Shown here in pieces: positions 37,758-48,041 of a stretch of 64,000 nt of DNA. This DNA is from Tatumella sp. JGM118. GTDB taxonomy: Bacteria > Pseudomonadota > Gammaproteobacteria > Enterobacterales > Enterobacteriaceae. The translations under genes were made by a program, and so were the position numbers. Each line of letters opens with the position of its first letter. The stretch's first letter is position 1. The stretch lies in contig NZ_JAERJR010000011.1 of NCBI RefSeq assembly GCF_018257515.1, positions 1-64,000 of the forward strand. The letters run 5' to 3'. The notes under the pieces were generated by a model that worked only from the letters and a program-made list of their open reading frames with translations, was not told the DNA's origin and did no database searches.

Positions 37758-39623
37758 TTACAGGGCCTGCCAGCGTTCGATAGCCGCCAGAATCCCCTCA
37801 GCATCCAGCCCCAGGTCATGACGCACTTCATCCTGAGTCCCCTGCGAAATAAAGCGGTCAGGCAGCCCCAGGTTCAGTACTGGCGTCATGCGACGTGCCG
37901 CCATCAGGATCTCATTCACTCCGCTACCGGCCCCCCCACTGATGGTGCCTTCTTCCAGCGTCACCAGCAGGTCATGGCTTTCCGCCAGTTCCAGCACCAG
38001 AGCCTGATCCATAGGTTTCACGAAGCGCATATCGGCCAGGGTAGCATTCAGGGTTTCGGCCACGCTTTCGGCTTCAGGCAATAACGTCCCGAAGTTCAGA
38101 ATAGCAATTTTCCCGCCCTGACGTTTCACGAGGCCTTTACCCAGCGGAAGCTGTTGCAGTGGCTCACTTTCCAGCCCGCGACCATTGCCACGCGGATAGC
38201 GCACGGCACTTGGCCCCTGCTGATGGTGATAACCGGTATACAGCATATTCCGGCACTCATTTTCATCACTCGGTGTCATGATCACCAGGTCAGGAATACA
38301 GCGCAGGAAGGCGATATCGAAGGCACCCTGGTGCGTCTGTCCGTCGGCACCGACAATGCCTCCGCGGTCAATGGCAAACAGCACCGGCAATTTCTGAATA
38401 GCCACATCATGAATCAACTGATCGTAGGCGCGCTGCAGGAAGGTCGAGTAAATGGCAACCACCGGTTTATAGCCGCCGATAGCCATCCCTGCGGCAAAGG
38501 TCACCGCATGCTGTTCGGCAATGGCGACATCAAAATATTGCTGCGGATATTCGCGGGAAAAACGGACCATTCCGGACCCTTCGCGCATCGCAGGGGTAAT
38601 CCCCATCAGCTTATCATCCTGCGCAGCCATCTCACACAGCCAGTCGCCGAAGATTTTGGAGTAGGTTGGTATACCGCCTTTGCTCTCAGGCAAAGCACCG
38701 CTGGCCGGGTCGAATTTAGGCACCGCATGCCAGGCGATAGGGTCCTGCTCCGCGGGCGCGTAGCCTTTCCCTTTGCGGGTAATAATATGCAGAAATTGCG
38801 GGCCGGTCAGCTCACGCATATTGGTCAGGGTACTGACCAGTGTCAGCACATCATGACCGTCGACCGGACCGATATAATTAAAGCCAAGCTCCTCGAATAA
38901 GGTGCCGGGGGAAACCATCCCTTTCAGATGTTCTTCGGTACGTTTCACCAGCTCTTTGATCGGCGGAAGGCCGGTCAGCACACGTTTGCCACTTTCCCGC
39001 AACCGTGAATAGGTTTTTCCGGAGAGGATCTGAGCCACCCGGTTATTCAGTGCACCGACATTCTCTGAAATCGACATATCGTTATCATTCAGGATCACCA
39101 GCATATCCGGTTTGATATCGCCGGCATGGTTCATGGCTTCAAAGGCCATACCTGCGGTGATGGCACCGTCACCTATCACACAGACGGTGCGGCGTCCTGC
39201 GGCTTCTTTTTCTGCGGCCACCGCCATGCCCAGTCCGGCACTGATCGAGGTTGATGAATGACCAACACTCAGTACGTCGTGTTCACTCTCATCGCGCCAC
39301 GGAAACGGGTGCAGCCCGTTTTTCTGACGGATAGTACCGATGCGATCACGACGGCCGGTCAGGATCTTGTGCGGATAGGCCTGATGACCAACATCCCAGA
39401 CCAGATGATCGAACGGGGTGTTGTAAACATAGTGCAGAGCGACCGTCAGTTCGACGACCCCCAGTCCGGAGGCAAAATGCCCGCTGGACTGGCTGACACT
39501 GTCGAGCAGGTATTGACGCAGCTCCCCACACAGGGCAGGGAGCTTCTCTTTTGGCAATAGACGTAATTCCTGCACTGTGCTTGCCAGCGCCAGTGTCGGG
39601 TATTGGGTGGTATCAAAACTCAT
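37758..39623 (-). CDS. dxs: 1-deoxy-D-xylulose-5-phosphate synthase
   Basis: 621 residues. The thiamine-diphosphate enzyme joins pyruvate and glyceraldehyde-3-phosphate in the first step of the MEP isoprenoid pathway. Residues in order: V-G-H-Q-A-Y-P-H-K, the ThDP motif [12 protein letters not shown] through N-D-N-D-M-S-I-S, and the transketolase-type [15 protein letters not shown]. The ATG at 39623 gives the family start M-S-F-D; the open frame 12 codons upstream overlaps the ispA-dxs gap. Last gene of xseB-ispA-dxs. Confidence 0.97.
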   Translation of the reverse strand: MSFDTTQYPTLALASTVQELRLLPKEKLPALCGELRQYLLDSVSQSSGHFASGLGVVELTVALHYVYNTPFDHLVWDVGHQAYPHKILTGRRDRIGTIRQKNGLHPFPWRDESEHDVLSVGHSSTSISAGLGMAVAAEKEAAGRRTVCVIGDGAITAGMAFEAMNHAGDIKPDMLVILNDNDMSISENVGALNNRVAQILSGKTYSRLRESGKRVLTGLPPIKELVKRTEEHLKGMVSPGTLFEELGFNYIGPVDGHDVLTLVSTLTNMRELTGPQFLHIITRKGKGYAPAEQDPIAWHAVPKFDPASGALPESKGGIPTYSKIFGDWLCEMAAQDDKLMGITPAMREGSGMVRFSREYPQQYFDVAIAEQHAVTFAAGMAIGGYKPVVAIYSTFLQRAYDQLIHDVAIQKLPVLFAIDRGGIVGADGQTHQGAFDIAFLRCIPDLVIMTPSDENECRNMLYTGYHHQQGPSAVRYPRGNGRGLESEPLQQLPLGKGLVKRQGGKIAILNFGTLLPEAESVAETLNATLADMRFVKPMDQALVLELAESHDLLVTLEEGTISGGAGSGVNEILMAARRMTPVLNLGLPDRFISQGTQDEVRHDLGLDAEGILAAIERWQAL

Positions 39624-39642
39624 CAGTGACTCATTATGGATG

Positions 39643-40542
39643 TTATTTATCACGTTCAATTATATAGCCCGCCAGCGCCCGTAATGAGGCGGTATCGAAA
39701 GATTTTCCGGCGAGCTTATCCAATGCATCCGTGGCTTCCTGGCAGAGCAGGCGGGCCTTTTCGCGTGCGCCTTCCAGGCCAAGCAGGGCCGGGTAGGTGC
39801 TTTTTCCCAGGGCAATATCGGCCCCCTGGCGTTTACCGATCACCTCGGTATCGCCGACAACATCGAGGATGTCATCCTGAACCTGAAAAGCCAGTCCGAT
39901 AGCACTGGCATAGCGGTCAAGTTCCGGCAGCAGTGCCTGACCTTTTTCCCCGGCGCAACAGGCACCGAGTCTGACCGCCGCACGGATCAATGCCCCGGTT
40001 TTATGGCGGTGGATAGTCTCAAGCGCGTCCAGCCCCACGGACTGACCTTCAGCCGCTAAATCCAGCGCCTGTCCGCCACACATACCTGCAGCACCACTGG
40101 CCGCGGCGAGTTCAGAAATCATCGTCAGCCGGGCGTCTGCAGTGACTCCCTGCATCGGATGAGTACTCAGGGCAGTAAAGGCCAGCGTCTGTAAGGCATC
40201 ACCGGCAAGAATAGCGGTATCTTCACCGAACGCGATATGACAGGTGGGCTGCCCCCGCCGTAAAGCATCGTCATCCATCGCGGGCAGATCATCATGAATC
40301 AGAGAGTAGGCATGGATACATTCAATGGCTGCGGCAGGGACATCCAGTACCGGCAGCGGAACTCCCAGCATATGACCGGTCGCATAGACCAGAAACGGAC
40401 GCATGCGCTTACCGCCTAACAGTACGCCGTGCTCCATGGCGTTCACCAGAGGAGAACTCTGAAAGGGCAGATCATTAAGTAATCGGATTAATGTATTATC
40501 CACCCGCTCACGATAGGTGGCCAGTAATGTCGACAAATCCAT
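39643..40542 (-). CDS. ispA: Farnesyl diphosphate synthase
   Basis: 299 residues. It condenses isopentenyl with dimethylallyl and geranyl diphosphate to farnesyl diphosphate. Two Asp-rich Mg sites are seen: [12 protein letters not shown] (first) and [13 protein letters not shown] (second); G-G-K-R-M-R-P-F-L near residue 45 binds the diphosphate. Its ATG shares one base with the xseB TGA, and dxs follows by 19 bases, so this is a single operon supplying isoprenoid precursors. Confidence 0.97.
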   Translation of the reverse strand: MDLSTLLATYRERVDNTLIRLLNDLPFQSSPLVNAMEHGVLLGGKRMRPFLVYATGHMLGVPLPVLDVPAAAIECIHAYSLIHDDLPAMDDDALRRGQPTCHIAFGEDTAILAGDALQTLAFTALSTHPMQGVTADARLTMISELAAASGAAGMCGGQALDLAAEGQSVGLDALETIHRHKTGALIRAAVRLGACCAGEKGQALLPELDRYASAIGLAFQVQDDILDVVGDTEVIGKRQGADIALGKSTYPALLGLEGAREKARLLCQEATDALDKLAGKSFDTASLRALAGYIIERDK

Positions 40543-40784
40543 CAGTGACTGTCCGGGGTGAAGGCATTCAGATCGGCAGTCTCATCCGGTTTCAGTAAGA
40601 TCTGTACCCGTTGCTCGGCTTTCTGTAATGTTTGCTGGCCGGTTTTGGCAAGCTTTACGCCTTTTTCAAACTCGTTCAGGGCTTCTTCTAATGGCAATTC
40701 CCCCCCTTCCAGACGACGGACAATGCTTTCCAGCTCCTGCAGCGCTTGCTCAAAGCTGACAGAAGGTTCGGTTTTTTTAGGCAT
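40542..40784 (-). CDS. xseB: Exonuclease VII small subunit
   Basis: 80 residues, like E. coli XseB. The small helical subunit binds the XseA large subunit, and the complex degrades single-stranded DNA from both ends. The signature is [33 protein letters not shown]. The ATG at 40784 gives the family start M-P-K-K; a GTG three codons upstream is possible. First gene of the xseB-ispA-dxs operon, divergent from thiI. Confidence 0.95.
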   Translation of the reverse strand: MPKKTEPSVSFEQALQELESIVRRLEGGELPLEEALNEFEKGVKLAKTGQQTLQKAEQRVQILLKPDETADLNAFTPDSH

Positions 40785-41023
40785 AGTAGACACCGGCTCA
40801 ACGATTTATATATTCAATTGTAATCACTTATGGTAGCTGACCACAAACGATTAGCAAAATGATCAATGTGGCAGAGGTTGCAGAAGCAGAGTCGCAACAA
40901 AGATGATATACTCTCGCATCCTGGATGCGGGACACCACCTGTCGCTGTCCGCCATTCTCTGATTTTAACAGTTAAGTGTGTAAGTTATTAACACTTATTT
41001 TCCCTGAATAAGCCTGTGCCACC

Positions 41024-42472
41024 ATGAAGTTTATCATAAAACTGTTTCCGGAAATCACGATTAAAAGCCAGTCTGTACGGCTGCGTTTTATTAAAATCCT
41101 CAACGGAAATATTCGCAATATCCTGAAAACCGTCGACGAAGAGATTAAAGTTGTTCGTCACTGGGACCACATTGTTGTCCGTTCTAAAAACGAAGCGCTG
41201 AAACCGGTCATTGCCGAAGAACTGACGCGTATCCCCGGGATCCATCATATCCTGGCGGTGGAAGAACATACTTACACCGATATGCACGATATCTTTGAGC
41301 AGACGCTGGCATTAAACCGTGAGCGACTTGAAGGTAAAACATTCTGCGTCCGCGCGAAACGCCGCGGCAAACAAGAGTTCAGCTCGCAGGATGTTGAGCG
41401 TTATGTCGGCGGCGGACTGAACCAGCATATCCCGACAGCCTCTGTCCGGTTAACCCGTCCGGAAGTGACGGTTAACCTGGAGATCGATGATGATCGCCTG
41501 TTGCTGGTGACCGAACGCTATGAAGGTCTCGGCGGCTTCCCTATCGGGACGCAGGACGATGTCTTATCGCTGCTTTCCGGCGGGTTCGACTCCGGAGTAT
41601 CCAGCTATATGCTGATGCGTCGCGGATGCCGTGTGCACTACTGCTTCTTCAATCTCGGTGGGGCGGCCCATGAGATTGGTGTTCGTCAGGTCGCTCACTA
41701 TCTCTGGACCCGGTACGGTCGTTCGCACCGTGTCCGCTTTGTTGCCATCGACTTTGAACCGGTGGTCGGTGCCATCCTCGAAAATATCGAAGACGGCCAG
41801 ATGGGCGTTGTGCTTAAGCGTATGATGGTCCGTGCCGCTTCCATGGTGGCAGAGCGCTATGGTGTGCAGGCGCTGGTGACCGGTGAAGCTCTCGGTCAGG
41901 TCTCCAGCCAGACACTGACCAATCTGCGCTTAATTGATAATGCCAGTGACACCCTGATCCTGCGCCCGCTGATCTCTCATGATAAAGAGCAAATCATTGA
42001 TGTGGCGCGTAAGATCGGCACAGAAGATTTTGCCCGTACCATGCCGGAATACTGTGGGGTGATCTCTAAAAGTCCGACAGTGAAAGCGCTGAAGAGTAAG
42101 ATCCTGGCCGAAGAAGAAAACTTCGATTTCGGCATACTGGAAAAAGTGGTCGAAGAGGCCAACAATCTGGACATCCGTGAGATCGCCGAACAAGCGGCCC
42201 GCGACGTGGTTGAGATTGAAACGGTAGATGCGTTCGGTGAAAACGACAGTATCCTGGATATCCGGTCGGTCGATGAATACGAAGAAAGCCCGCTGCAGGC
42301 GGGAAATGTCGAGATCAAATCGCTGCCGTTTTATAAGCTTGGTAGCCAGTTTGCCGATCTTGACCAGAGTCGTACCTGGCTGCTGTACTGTGATCGGGGG
42401 GTAATGAGCCGCCTGCAGGCGCTTTACCTGCATGAGCAGGGCTATACGAATGTGAAAGTGTATCGTCCGTAA
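41024..42472 (+). CDS. thiI: tRNA 4-thiouridine synthase / thiamine sulfur carrier enzyme ThiI
   Basis: 482 residues. A THUMP RNA-binding domain (about 60-165) precedes a PP-loop ATPase with L-S-G-G-F-D-S-G. The C-terminal rhodanese domain has its active Cys in L-L-Y-C-D-R-G (about 456). It makes s4U8 in tRNA and helps load sulfur on ThiS for the thiamine thiazole. This is the long enterobacterial form with rhodanese domain. Divergent from xseB, ended by a strong terminator. Confidence 0.97.
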   Translation: MKFIIKLFPEITIKSQSVRLRFIKILNGNIRNILKTVDEEIKVVRHWDHIVVRSKNEALKPVIAEELTRIPGIHHILAVEEHTYTDMHDIFEQTLALNRERLEGKTFCVRAKRRGKQEFSSQDVERYVGGGLNQHIPTASVRLTRPEVTVNLEIDDDRLLLVTERYEGLGGFPIGTQDDVLSLLSGGFDSGVSSYMLMRRGCRVHYCFFNLGGAAHEIGVRQVAHYLWTRYGRSHRVRFVAIDFEPVVGAILENIEDGQMGVVLKRMMVRAASMVAERYGVQALVTGEALGQVSSQTLTNLRLIDNASDTLILRPLISHDKEQIIDVARKIGTEDFARTMPEYCGVISKSPTVKALKSKILAEEENFDFGILEKVVEEANNLDIREIAEQAARDVVEIETVDAFGENDSILDIRSVDEYEESPLQAGNVEIKSLPFYKLGSQFADLDQSRTWLLYCDRGVMSRLQALYLHEQGYTNVKVYRP

Positions 42473-42487
42473 CGCCCGGTAAACGAT

Positions 42488-42526
42488 AAAGCCCGTGATA
42501 ATGTTAATTATCGCGGGCTTTTTTAT
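42488..42526. terminator. Bidirectional terminator thiI/yajL
   Basis: A 14-bp stem with one G-T pair (42488-42501 with 42508-42521), flanked by A on the left and T on the right, lies between convergent stop codons. Confidence 0.9.
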
Positions 42527-42527
42527 T

Positions 42528-43127
42528 TCAGCTTTCCTGGTAGTTATAGATCCCCGGGGCCAGGACCAGCGGTTCAGCCACTTCCCGGGCTTTGTCAGTA
42601 CCGGCCAGCAGATCAATCAGTTTCAGCGCAAAATCGAATGCGGTCCCCGGCCCCTGACTGGTCAGCAGATTTACCCGCGGGTCCCAGACGACCCTGCGTT
42701 CGATCCACTGTTTTTCCGGAATACTTTCACGCAGGCCCGGGAACCCGGTCATATTTCCGTCCGGAAAAAGCTCATGGGCCGCCAGCACCAGCGCCGGTGC
42801 GGCGCAGATGGCGGCGACAATCCGGTCGGTGGTCCGGTACTGACGGAGGGTTTCCAGCAGCAGAACACTGTCACCGAAAGTCTCCGCACCTTGCTGACCT
42901 CCGGGCAGAACCAGCGCATCAAAAGGCTGATCCGCCACCGAAACCAGTGTGGTATCGCACTGTAATCGTACGCCACGGGAGCAGGTGATCAGCAGGTCAC
43001 CCTGGCTTTCGACACTGGCGGTGGTGACATGAATGCCGGCCCTGACCAGCAGATCGATAACGGTAACGGCTTCAGTTTCTTCACTGCCATGCGCCAGACA
43101 AACCAGCACTGATTTTTGGGTGCCCAT
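42528..43127 (-). CDS. yajL: Protein/nucleic acid deglycase-chaperone YajL
   Basis: 199 residues of the DJ-1/PfpI family. The nucleophile-elbow Cys is Cys108 in [11 protein letters not shown], with the acidic partner near residue 17 in G-S-E-E-T-E-A. YajL has been described as an oxidative-stress chaperone and glyoxal deglycase; the exact activity is debated. The ATG at 43127 has AAGGAG 7 bases upstream, inside panE. The panE coding sequence overlaps its start by 47 bases. Confidence 0.95.
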   Translation of the reverse strand: MGTQKSVLVCLAHGSEETEAVTVIDLLVRAGIHVTTASVESQGDLLITCSRGVRLQCDTTLVSVADQPFDALVLPGGQQGAETFGDSVLLLETLRQYRTTDRIVAAICAAPALVLAAHELFPDGNMTGFPGLRESIPEKQWIERRVVWDPRVNLLTSQGPGTAFDFALKLIDLLAGTDKAREVAEPLVLAPGIYNYQES

Positions 43128-44001
43128 CGGCCGACTCCTTTGTTTTTACTCTCTGATATAATTCGCGATTAGCGGGGACAGGAATACCATACCCGACGGC
43201 CTTCCTCAGCAGATAGCCGGTGATATAGTCTATTTCGGTGCGACGTCCGGTGCGGATATCCTGCAGCATGGAGGAATAGTTAGCGGCACTGTTTTGCATA
43301 ACATGGGTAACACTCTGCTGCAGTTGCCGGGCATCGGCGTGCAGGCCTTCACGGTTCATCACCGCCGCGATCTCCTCACAGAGCGTGGTAATTTCCCCGC
43401 TGTACTGCAGGAGTTCACCGTTAGGGCAATCGTATTTGATGCTGAGCGGATTGATCACACAATTGATGGCCAGTTTATTCCAGCAGGCAGGCAGAATATC
43501 GTTATGCCAGGCCACTTCCGGTAATGCCTCGTGCAGCAGATCAGCCAGCGGACTGAGGGGGTTTTCATCGCAGGCAACCGGCCCGAGATGGGTGACCCCG
43601 TGGGCAACATGGATAACGCGTCCCTGATGACGCCAGGCGGAATGTGTCGTAATCGCCCGCAGAACGGTCTGCGGCAGGGGCGGCAACTCATCGATGATCC
43701 CCATCCCGTTATGCATCAGCACGATAGTACAGTGCGGTGGCAGCAGGGGCTGTATTTGCAGGACGGCAGACGATATCTGCGCGGCTTTTAGCGTGACCAG
43801 CAGTAACTCACTGTCTGCCAGCCATCGCGGGTCATTGGCCGGAAAACTGTGACGATGCCTCTCTCCGTCAGGGGCGGTGATATGGACCGTCATCGACGGC
43901 TGTGCGCTGCGCAGCCACCCCTGAACCTCGTGTCCCTGACGGTGTAAGGCTGACAGCCAGAGTTGTCCCAGGGCACCACACCCCAGTACCGTAATCTTCA
44001 T
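43081..44001 (-). CDS. panE: 2-dehydropantoate 2-reductase
   Basis: 306 residues. It uses NADPH to reduce ketopantoate to pantoate for pantothenate and coenzyme A. The Rossmann motif G-C-G-A-L-G-Q-L-W is at residues 7-15. The catalytic Lys is in [15 protein letters not shown] (about 176) and a substrate-binding Asn in H-N-G-M-G. The C-terminus runs into yajL, ending W-Q, and is close to the E. coli length of 303. Confidence 0.95.
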   Translation of the reverse strand: MKITVLGCGALGQLWLSALHRQGHEVQGWLRSAQPSMTVHITAPDGERHRHSFPANDPRWLADSELLLVTLKAAQISSAVLQIQPLLPPHCTIVLMHNGMGIIDELPPLPQTVLRAITTHSAWRHQGRVIHVAHGVTHLGPVACDENPLSPLADLLHEALPEVAWHNDILPACWNKLAINCVINPLSIKYDCPNGELLQYSGEITTLCEEIAAVMNREGLHADARQLQQSVTHVMQNSAANYSSMLQDIRTGRRTEIDYITGYLLRKAVGYGIPVPANRELYQRVKTKESADGHPKISAGLSGAWQ

Positions 44002-44134
44002 AATAACTCCCGGATAGCCGGCGACAAAAATACCGGTTTTCGTTGCCGGGTCTGATGTTTTCAGGACTCAGGCATTTTTTTACCGCGTCGATCTGCGTAT
44101 TATGCATGGCAAAACCGACTCAGGAGAAGAGAAT

Positions 44135-44626
44135 ATGCCATCTTTCGATATTGTTTCTGAAGTTGAACTTCAGGAAGTGCGCAATGCGGTAGAAAATGCC
44201 AGCCGTGAATTATCTACCCGTTTTGATTTTCGTAACGTGGTAGCCGCGGTTGAATTAAACGAAAAAAATGAAACCATTAAGATCAGTTCGGAATCTGATT
44301 TTCAGGTGAAACAACTGGTGGATATTCTGCGTGAAAAATTACTGAAACGCGGAATTGAAGGTGCAGCACTGGAAGTGCCTGACGAGATCGAACACAGCGG
44401 CAAAAGCTGGTCAGTGGACGCGAAACTGAAAAAGGGCATCGAAACGGATGTCGCCAAAAAAATCGTAAAACTGATCAAAGACAGCAAGCTGAAAGTCCAG
44501 ACGCAGATCCAGGGCGAGTCACTGCGGGTGACCGGAAAATCCCGCGATGACCTGCAAGGTGCGATGGCACTGGTTCGCGGCGGCAATCTGGGCCAGCCTT
44601 TCCAGTTTAAAAACTTCCGCGATTAA
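44135..44626 (+). CDS. yajQ: Nucleotide-binding protein YajQ (DUF520)
   Basis: 163 residues, identical in length to E. coli YajQ. Two RRM-like halves; the start P-S-F-D-I-V-S-E-V and D-F-R-N-V-V-A are typical. YajQ proteins bind nucleotides or RNA, and a Xanthomonas homologue binds cyclic di-GMP; the role in this organism is not known. The ATG at 44135 has AGGAGA 7 bases upstream, so the 11-codon upward extension was rejected. Confidence 0.96.
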   Translation: MPSFDIVSEVELQEVRNAVENASRELSTRFDFRNVVAAVELNEKNETIKISSESDFQVKQLVDILREKLLKRGIEGAALEVPDEIEHSGKSWSVDAKLKKGIETDVAKKIVKLIKDSKLKVQTQIQGESLRVTGKSRDDLQGAMALVRGGNLGQPFQFKNFRD

Positions 44627-44635
44627 CCCCTCCCT

Positions 44636-44668
44636 AAAAAAACGCGGCTTTCAGAAGCCGCGTTTTTT
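44636..44668. terminator. Bidirectional terminator yajQ/yajR
   Basis: A 10-bp stem (AACGCGGCTT with AAGCCGCGTT) and 4-base loop, with an A run before and T run after, between convergent genes. Confidence 0.92.
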
Positions 44669-44683
44669 ATAACCGTGTGTGGA

Positions 44684-46060
44684 CTACACCTGCAGCGGCT
44701 GATACTCCGCAATAATCCTCTCCAGTGCCTCACGGCTGGTGACTTTACTGTCAATTTTCACATAGATGCTGTTTTCTTCCGGTATCATCATGACCGAGGA
44801 GACCCCTTCAACGGCAGATAACTTTTGCTCCAGACCCGGAGTATGGCGCAGTTGATCTGAGACCAGTCGCAGGCTGCTGACATACGGAGGCTCTTTCATG
44901 GTCAGGCTGACCAGCAGCCAGACCACGGCCAGCAGGGTTCCGGCCAGGAAAACGGTTTGCGCATCCATATGGCCGAAGATCCAGCCCCCCAGGCTCCCCC
45001 CGATAGCCACGCCGATAAACTGGCTGGTGGAATAGACACCCATCGCCGTTCCTTTATAACCCGCGGGGGATTCTTTACTGATCAGTGAGGGAAGAATGGC
45101 CTCCATCAGATTAAAACCGATAAAGAACACCTGAACACCGACGACCAGGGTCCAGAAGTGTGTGCCAGCCCCCCAGAGAATAATTTCTGCAATGACCAGC
45201 AAGGCCACACAACTGATAAACACGGCTTTCATCCTGCGTTTGACTTCGGCAATGATGACAAAAGGCATCACCACCACAAACGCAATCAGCATGGTAACGA
45301 AATAGACTTTCCAGTGCTGGGAGGCCGGGAATCCTGCGTTTTCGAACTGGCCGGGCAGGGCCACAAAACTGGACATCAGCAGGATGTGTAAGCAGAGAAT
45401 ACCGAAGTTCAGCTTCAGTAACCGCGGGCTGGCCAGTACCTTTTTAAAGCTGCCTTTTACCATCCCGGATTCACGGTTCAGCACATGATCTTTGGCGGAA
45501 GGGACAATGGCCAGCGTGATAAATATGCCGAGGGTCGCCAGTAGCGCAATCATCCAGAACAGCGCGTGCAGGCCAAGAATATGGGTGACGACCGGGCCGA
45601 TAACCATGGCAATCGCAAAGGTCACCCCAAAACTGATCCCGATAAATGCCATCGCTTTGGTACGGTTCTGCTCGCGGGTCAGATCAGACAGCAGCGCCAT
45701 CACTGCCGCGGCAATGGCTCCGGAGCCCTGTAAGGCGCGTCCGAGAATGATCCCCCAGATAGACTGCGTACAGGCAGCTATCACGCTACCCAGCACAAAT
45801 AACAACAGCCCTCCGACGATTAAGGGTTTACGGCCTATGCGGTCAGACAGCAATCCGAACGGGATCTGGAATACGGCCTGAGCTAAACCATAGATGCCGA
45901 TGGCTAAACCAATCAGCGCTTCGGAAGCCCCCTGCAGGGCCATACCATAGGTCGTTAATACGGGCAGCACCATAAACATACCCAGCATCCGTAGCGAAAA
46001 GACGGTGCCAAGCCCCCATGTTGCTCTCCGTTCCAGCGACGTCATTTTATTATCGTTCAT
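44684..46060 (-). CDS. yajR: MFS transporter YajR
   Basis: 458 residues, near the 454 of E. coli YajR. Twelve membrane helices of the major facilitator superfamily; motif A is G-L-L-S-D-R-I-G-R-K-P-L between helices 2 and 3. A C-terminal soluble ferredoxin-like YAM domain (about 390-458, E-Q-K-L-S-A-V-E-G-V-S-S-V-M-M) is peculiar to this subfamily. It is a proton-driven exporter whose natural substrate is unknown. Convergent with yajQ and in the same orientation as cyo, but separated from it by a terminator. Confidence 0.94.
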   Translation of the reverse strand: MNDNKMTSLERRATWGLGTVFSLRMLGMFMVLPVLTTYGMALQGASEALIGLAIGIYGLAQAVFQIPFGLLSDRIGRKPLIVGGLLLFVLGSVIAACTQSIWGIILGRALQGSGAIAAAVMALLSDLTREQNRTKAMAFIGISFGVTFAIAMVIGPVVTHILGLHALFWMIALLATLGIFITLAIVPSAKDHVLNRESGMVKGSFKKVLASPRLLKLNFGILCLHILLMSSFVALPGQFENAGFPASQHWKVYFVTMLIAFVVVMPFVIIAEVKRRMKAVFISCVALLVIAEIILWGAGTHFWTLVVGVQVFFIGFNLMEAILPSLISKESPAGYKGTAMGVYSTSQFIGVAIGGSLGGWIFGHMDAQTVFLAGTLLAVVWLLVSLTMKEPPYVSSLRLVSDQLRHTPGLEQKLSAVEGVSSVMMIPEENSIYVKIDSKVTSREALERIIAEYQPLQV

Positions 46061-46141
46061 TAAAACCTCTTTTTATTGACCGACGCTATAGTAAGGTGCG
46101 TAACAAGCCCGGTAAAATAATACTTTACAAACAGAAGTAAC

Positions 46142-46174
46142 AAAAAAAGAAAAGGCGCGTATGTCGCGCCTTTT
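46142..46174 (-). terminator. Terminator of the cyo operon
   Basis: On the minus strand a GGCGCG / CGCGCC-centred hairpin (46151-46159 with 46165-46173) is followed by TTTTCTTTTTTT. Confidence 0.9.
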
Positions 46175-46194
46175 AGTTCTGACAGGGGAGGGAC

Positions 46195-47085
46195 TTACCA
46201 GACGTAAGTCAGCAGGTCTCTGGAGGTCGGGGTCATAAAATCGACCGACATCATGACGCTGAGAGCGGTAATGGCAACAATGGAGAAGACGAATAATTTC
46301 CTGGCCCAGAGGCGATCATCATTGGTCCGCTTATAGCCGGAAAGGGCCATACCGAGCCACCAGAGACTCACCACCGCAGCAACCACCAGATACTTGTAAC
46401 CCGCGTATCCGCCCAGAGAGAGCATCAACGTGGCTATCATAAATGCCAGAATATAAATGGTAATATGATGTTTCGCGACAGAGATCCCCTTCACCACCGG
46501 CAATACCGGAATATTAGCCGCCTGGTAATCTTTAAACCGGTAGATGGCAATGGCATAGGAATGCGGCATTTGCCAGAGGCTAAAGATAGCCAGCAGGATC
46601 AGGGCACCGGCATCGAATTCATTCGATACGGCACAGTAACCGATCACCGGTGGCGCAGCCCCCGAAAGACTACCGATTAACGTGCCGTACACTGAATGAC
46701 GCTTCATATAGAGGCTATAGATGCCGACGTAGACGATGAAGCCAATCACTGACAACCACATGGCCAGTGGATTGGCACCAAAGTACAACATCATAAAGCC
46801 AGCAATACCCAGGAAGGTCGCATACACCAGGCTGGTTTTCGCGGAAATGAGTCCTTTCACAAGAACCCTGTTCTTTGTTCTCTCCATTTTCCGGTCGATA
46901 TCCCGGTCGATCACGTTGTTAAACACACAACCTGATGCCACCACTAATGATACGCCGACCATGGAGGTGAGGAATAAGGTGTAATTAATACTGCCTTTGG
47001 AGGCCAGTAAAAACCCACCAACCACAGAAATTAGATTTCCGAAAATAATTCCTGGTTTTGTCACTTGCAGGTATTGCTTAATCAT
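46195..47085 (-). CDS. cyoE: Protoheme IX farnesyltransferase (heme O synthase)
   Basis: 296 residues, UbiA prenyltransferase superfamily with about nine membrane helices. The prenyl-diphosphate site is [15 protein letters not shown] (about 60-75). It adds farnesyl to heme B to make the heme O used by cytochrome bo3, drawing on the farnesyl diphosphate made by IspA. Last gene of cyoABCDE. Confidence 0.97.
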   Translation of the reverse strand: MIKQYLQVTKPGIIFGNLISVVGGFLLASKGSINYTLFLTSMVGVSLVVASGCVFNNVIDRDIDRKMERTKNRVLVKGLISAKTSLVYATFLGIAGFMMLYFGANPLAMWLSVIGFIVYVGIYSLYMKRHSVYGTLIGSLSGAAPPVIGYCAVSNEFDAGALILLAIFSLWQMPHSYAIAIYRFKDYQAANIPVLPVVKGISVAKHHITIYILAFMIATLMLSLGGYAGYKYLVVAAVVSLWWLGMALSGYKRTNDDRLWARKLFVFSIVAITALSVMMSVDFMTPTSRDLLTYVW

Positions 47086-47097
47086 TACGTATAACTC

Positions 47098-47427
47098 TTA
47101 GTGGGGCATCATGTTGTAATTAAGGTTCCACATGATCCAGAGTGAGCCAACCACAACAATCAGGATAATGATTGCCGAGAAGACGATGGCCACCAGGTTC
47201 CAGCCCCCCTCTGACTTACGGTCCAGATGCAGGAAACAGACAAGATGAACGATCACCTGAACCACCGCACAAAGAACGACCACCACTAACGTCGTGCTTT
47301 TTTCTGCGCTACCCTCCATCACCATCCAGAACGGGATCCCCGTCAGGATGATGGAAAGAATAAAGCCCGTAATATAAGACTTCAGACTTCCGTGAGACGC
47401 GCCATGTTCATTTACGGTATGACTCAT
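47098..47427 (-). CDS. cyoD: Cytochrome bo3 oxidase subunit IV
   Basis: 109 residues with three membrane helices, as in E. coli. A small subunit that assists assembly of the CuB site in subunit I. The ATG at 47427 shares one base with the cyoC TAA (TAATG) and gives the family start M-S-H; a much longer upstream frame runs inside cyoC and was rejected. The end reads [12 protein letters not shown]. Confidence 0.96.
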   Translation of the reverse strand: MSHTVNEHGASHGSLKSYITGFILSIILTGIPFWMVMEGSAEKSTTLVVVVLCAVVQVIVHLVCFLHLDRKSEGGWNLVAIVFSAIIILIVVVGSLWIMWNLNYNMMPH

Positions 47428-48041
47428 TACATGGCCCCCATCAGATAGACAATGGTAAATACACAGATCCAAACCACATCCAGGAAGTGCCAGAACAGGC
47501 TCAGACACATGATACGGGTACGGTTAGCTGCACTCAGCCCACGGGTGGCGACCTGATACATCAGGACCAGCATCCAGATAAGCCCACAGGTCACATGCAG
47601 ACCATGCGTGCCGACCAGAGTGAAAAAGGCCGACAGGAAGCCGCTGCGTTGTGGCCCCCAGCCTTCGGCAATCAGATGGTGGAACTCATTGATCTCCATA
47701 CCGATAAAGCCAAGACCGAACAGGAAAGTCAGCACCAGCCAGCCGACCACGGCATTTTTGCTGTTTCTGTTCATGGCGATGACAGAGAAGCCGTAGGTTA
47801 TTGAGCTAAACAACAGCAACGCTGTTTCACCCAGAACATAAGGCAGTTCGAAGAAATCCTTACCTGAAGGCCCCCCGGCGGTGTTATGAACCATCACCGC
47901 ATAGGTAGCAAACAGTGTTGCAAAGATAATGCAGTCACTCATCAGGTAGATCCAGAAGCCAAAGACTTTATTGGCTCCTGCATCGTGATGCCCATGCGCT
48001 GCATGGGCGTCGTGCTGTTTGGATAGAGTTGGAGAAGACAT
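47427..48041 (-). CDS. cyoC: Cytochrome bo3 oxidase subunit III
   Basis: 204 residues, five membrane helices. Family blocks include [23 protein letters not shown] and [13 protein letters not shown]. It stabilises the oxidase core. Its ATG overlaps the cyoB stop (TAATG). Confidence 0.97.
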   Translation of the reverse strand: MSSPTLSKQHDAHAAHGHHDAGANKVFGFWIYLMSDCIIFATLFATYAVMVHNTAGGPSGKDFFELPYVLGETALLLFSSITYGFSVIAMNRNSKNAVVGWLVLTFLFGLGFIGMEINEFHHLIAEGWGPQRSGFLSAFFTLVGTHGLHVTCGLIWMLVLMYQVATRGLSAANRTRIMCLSLFWHFLDVVWICVFTIVYLMGAM

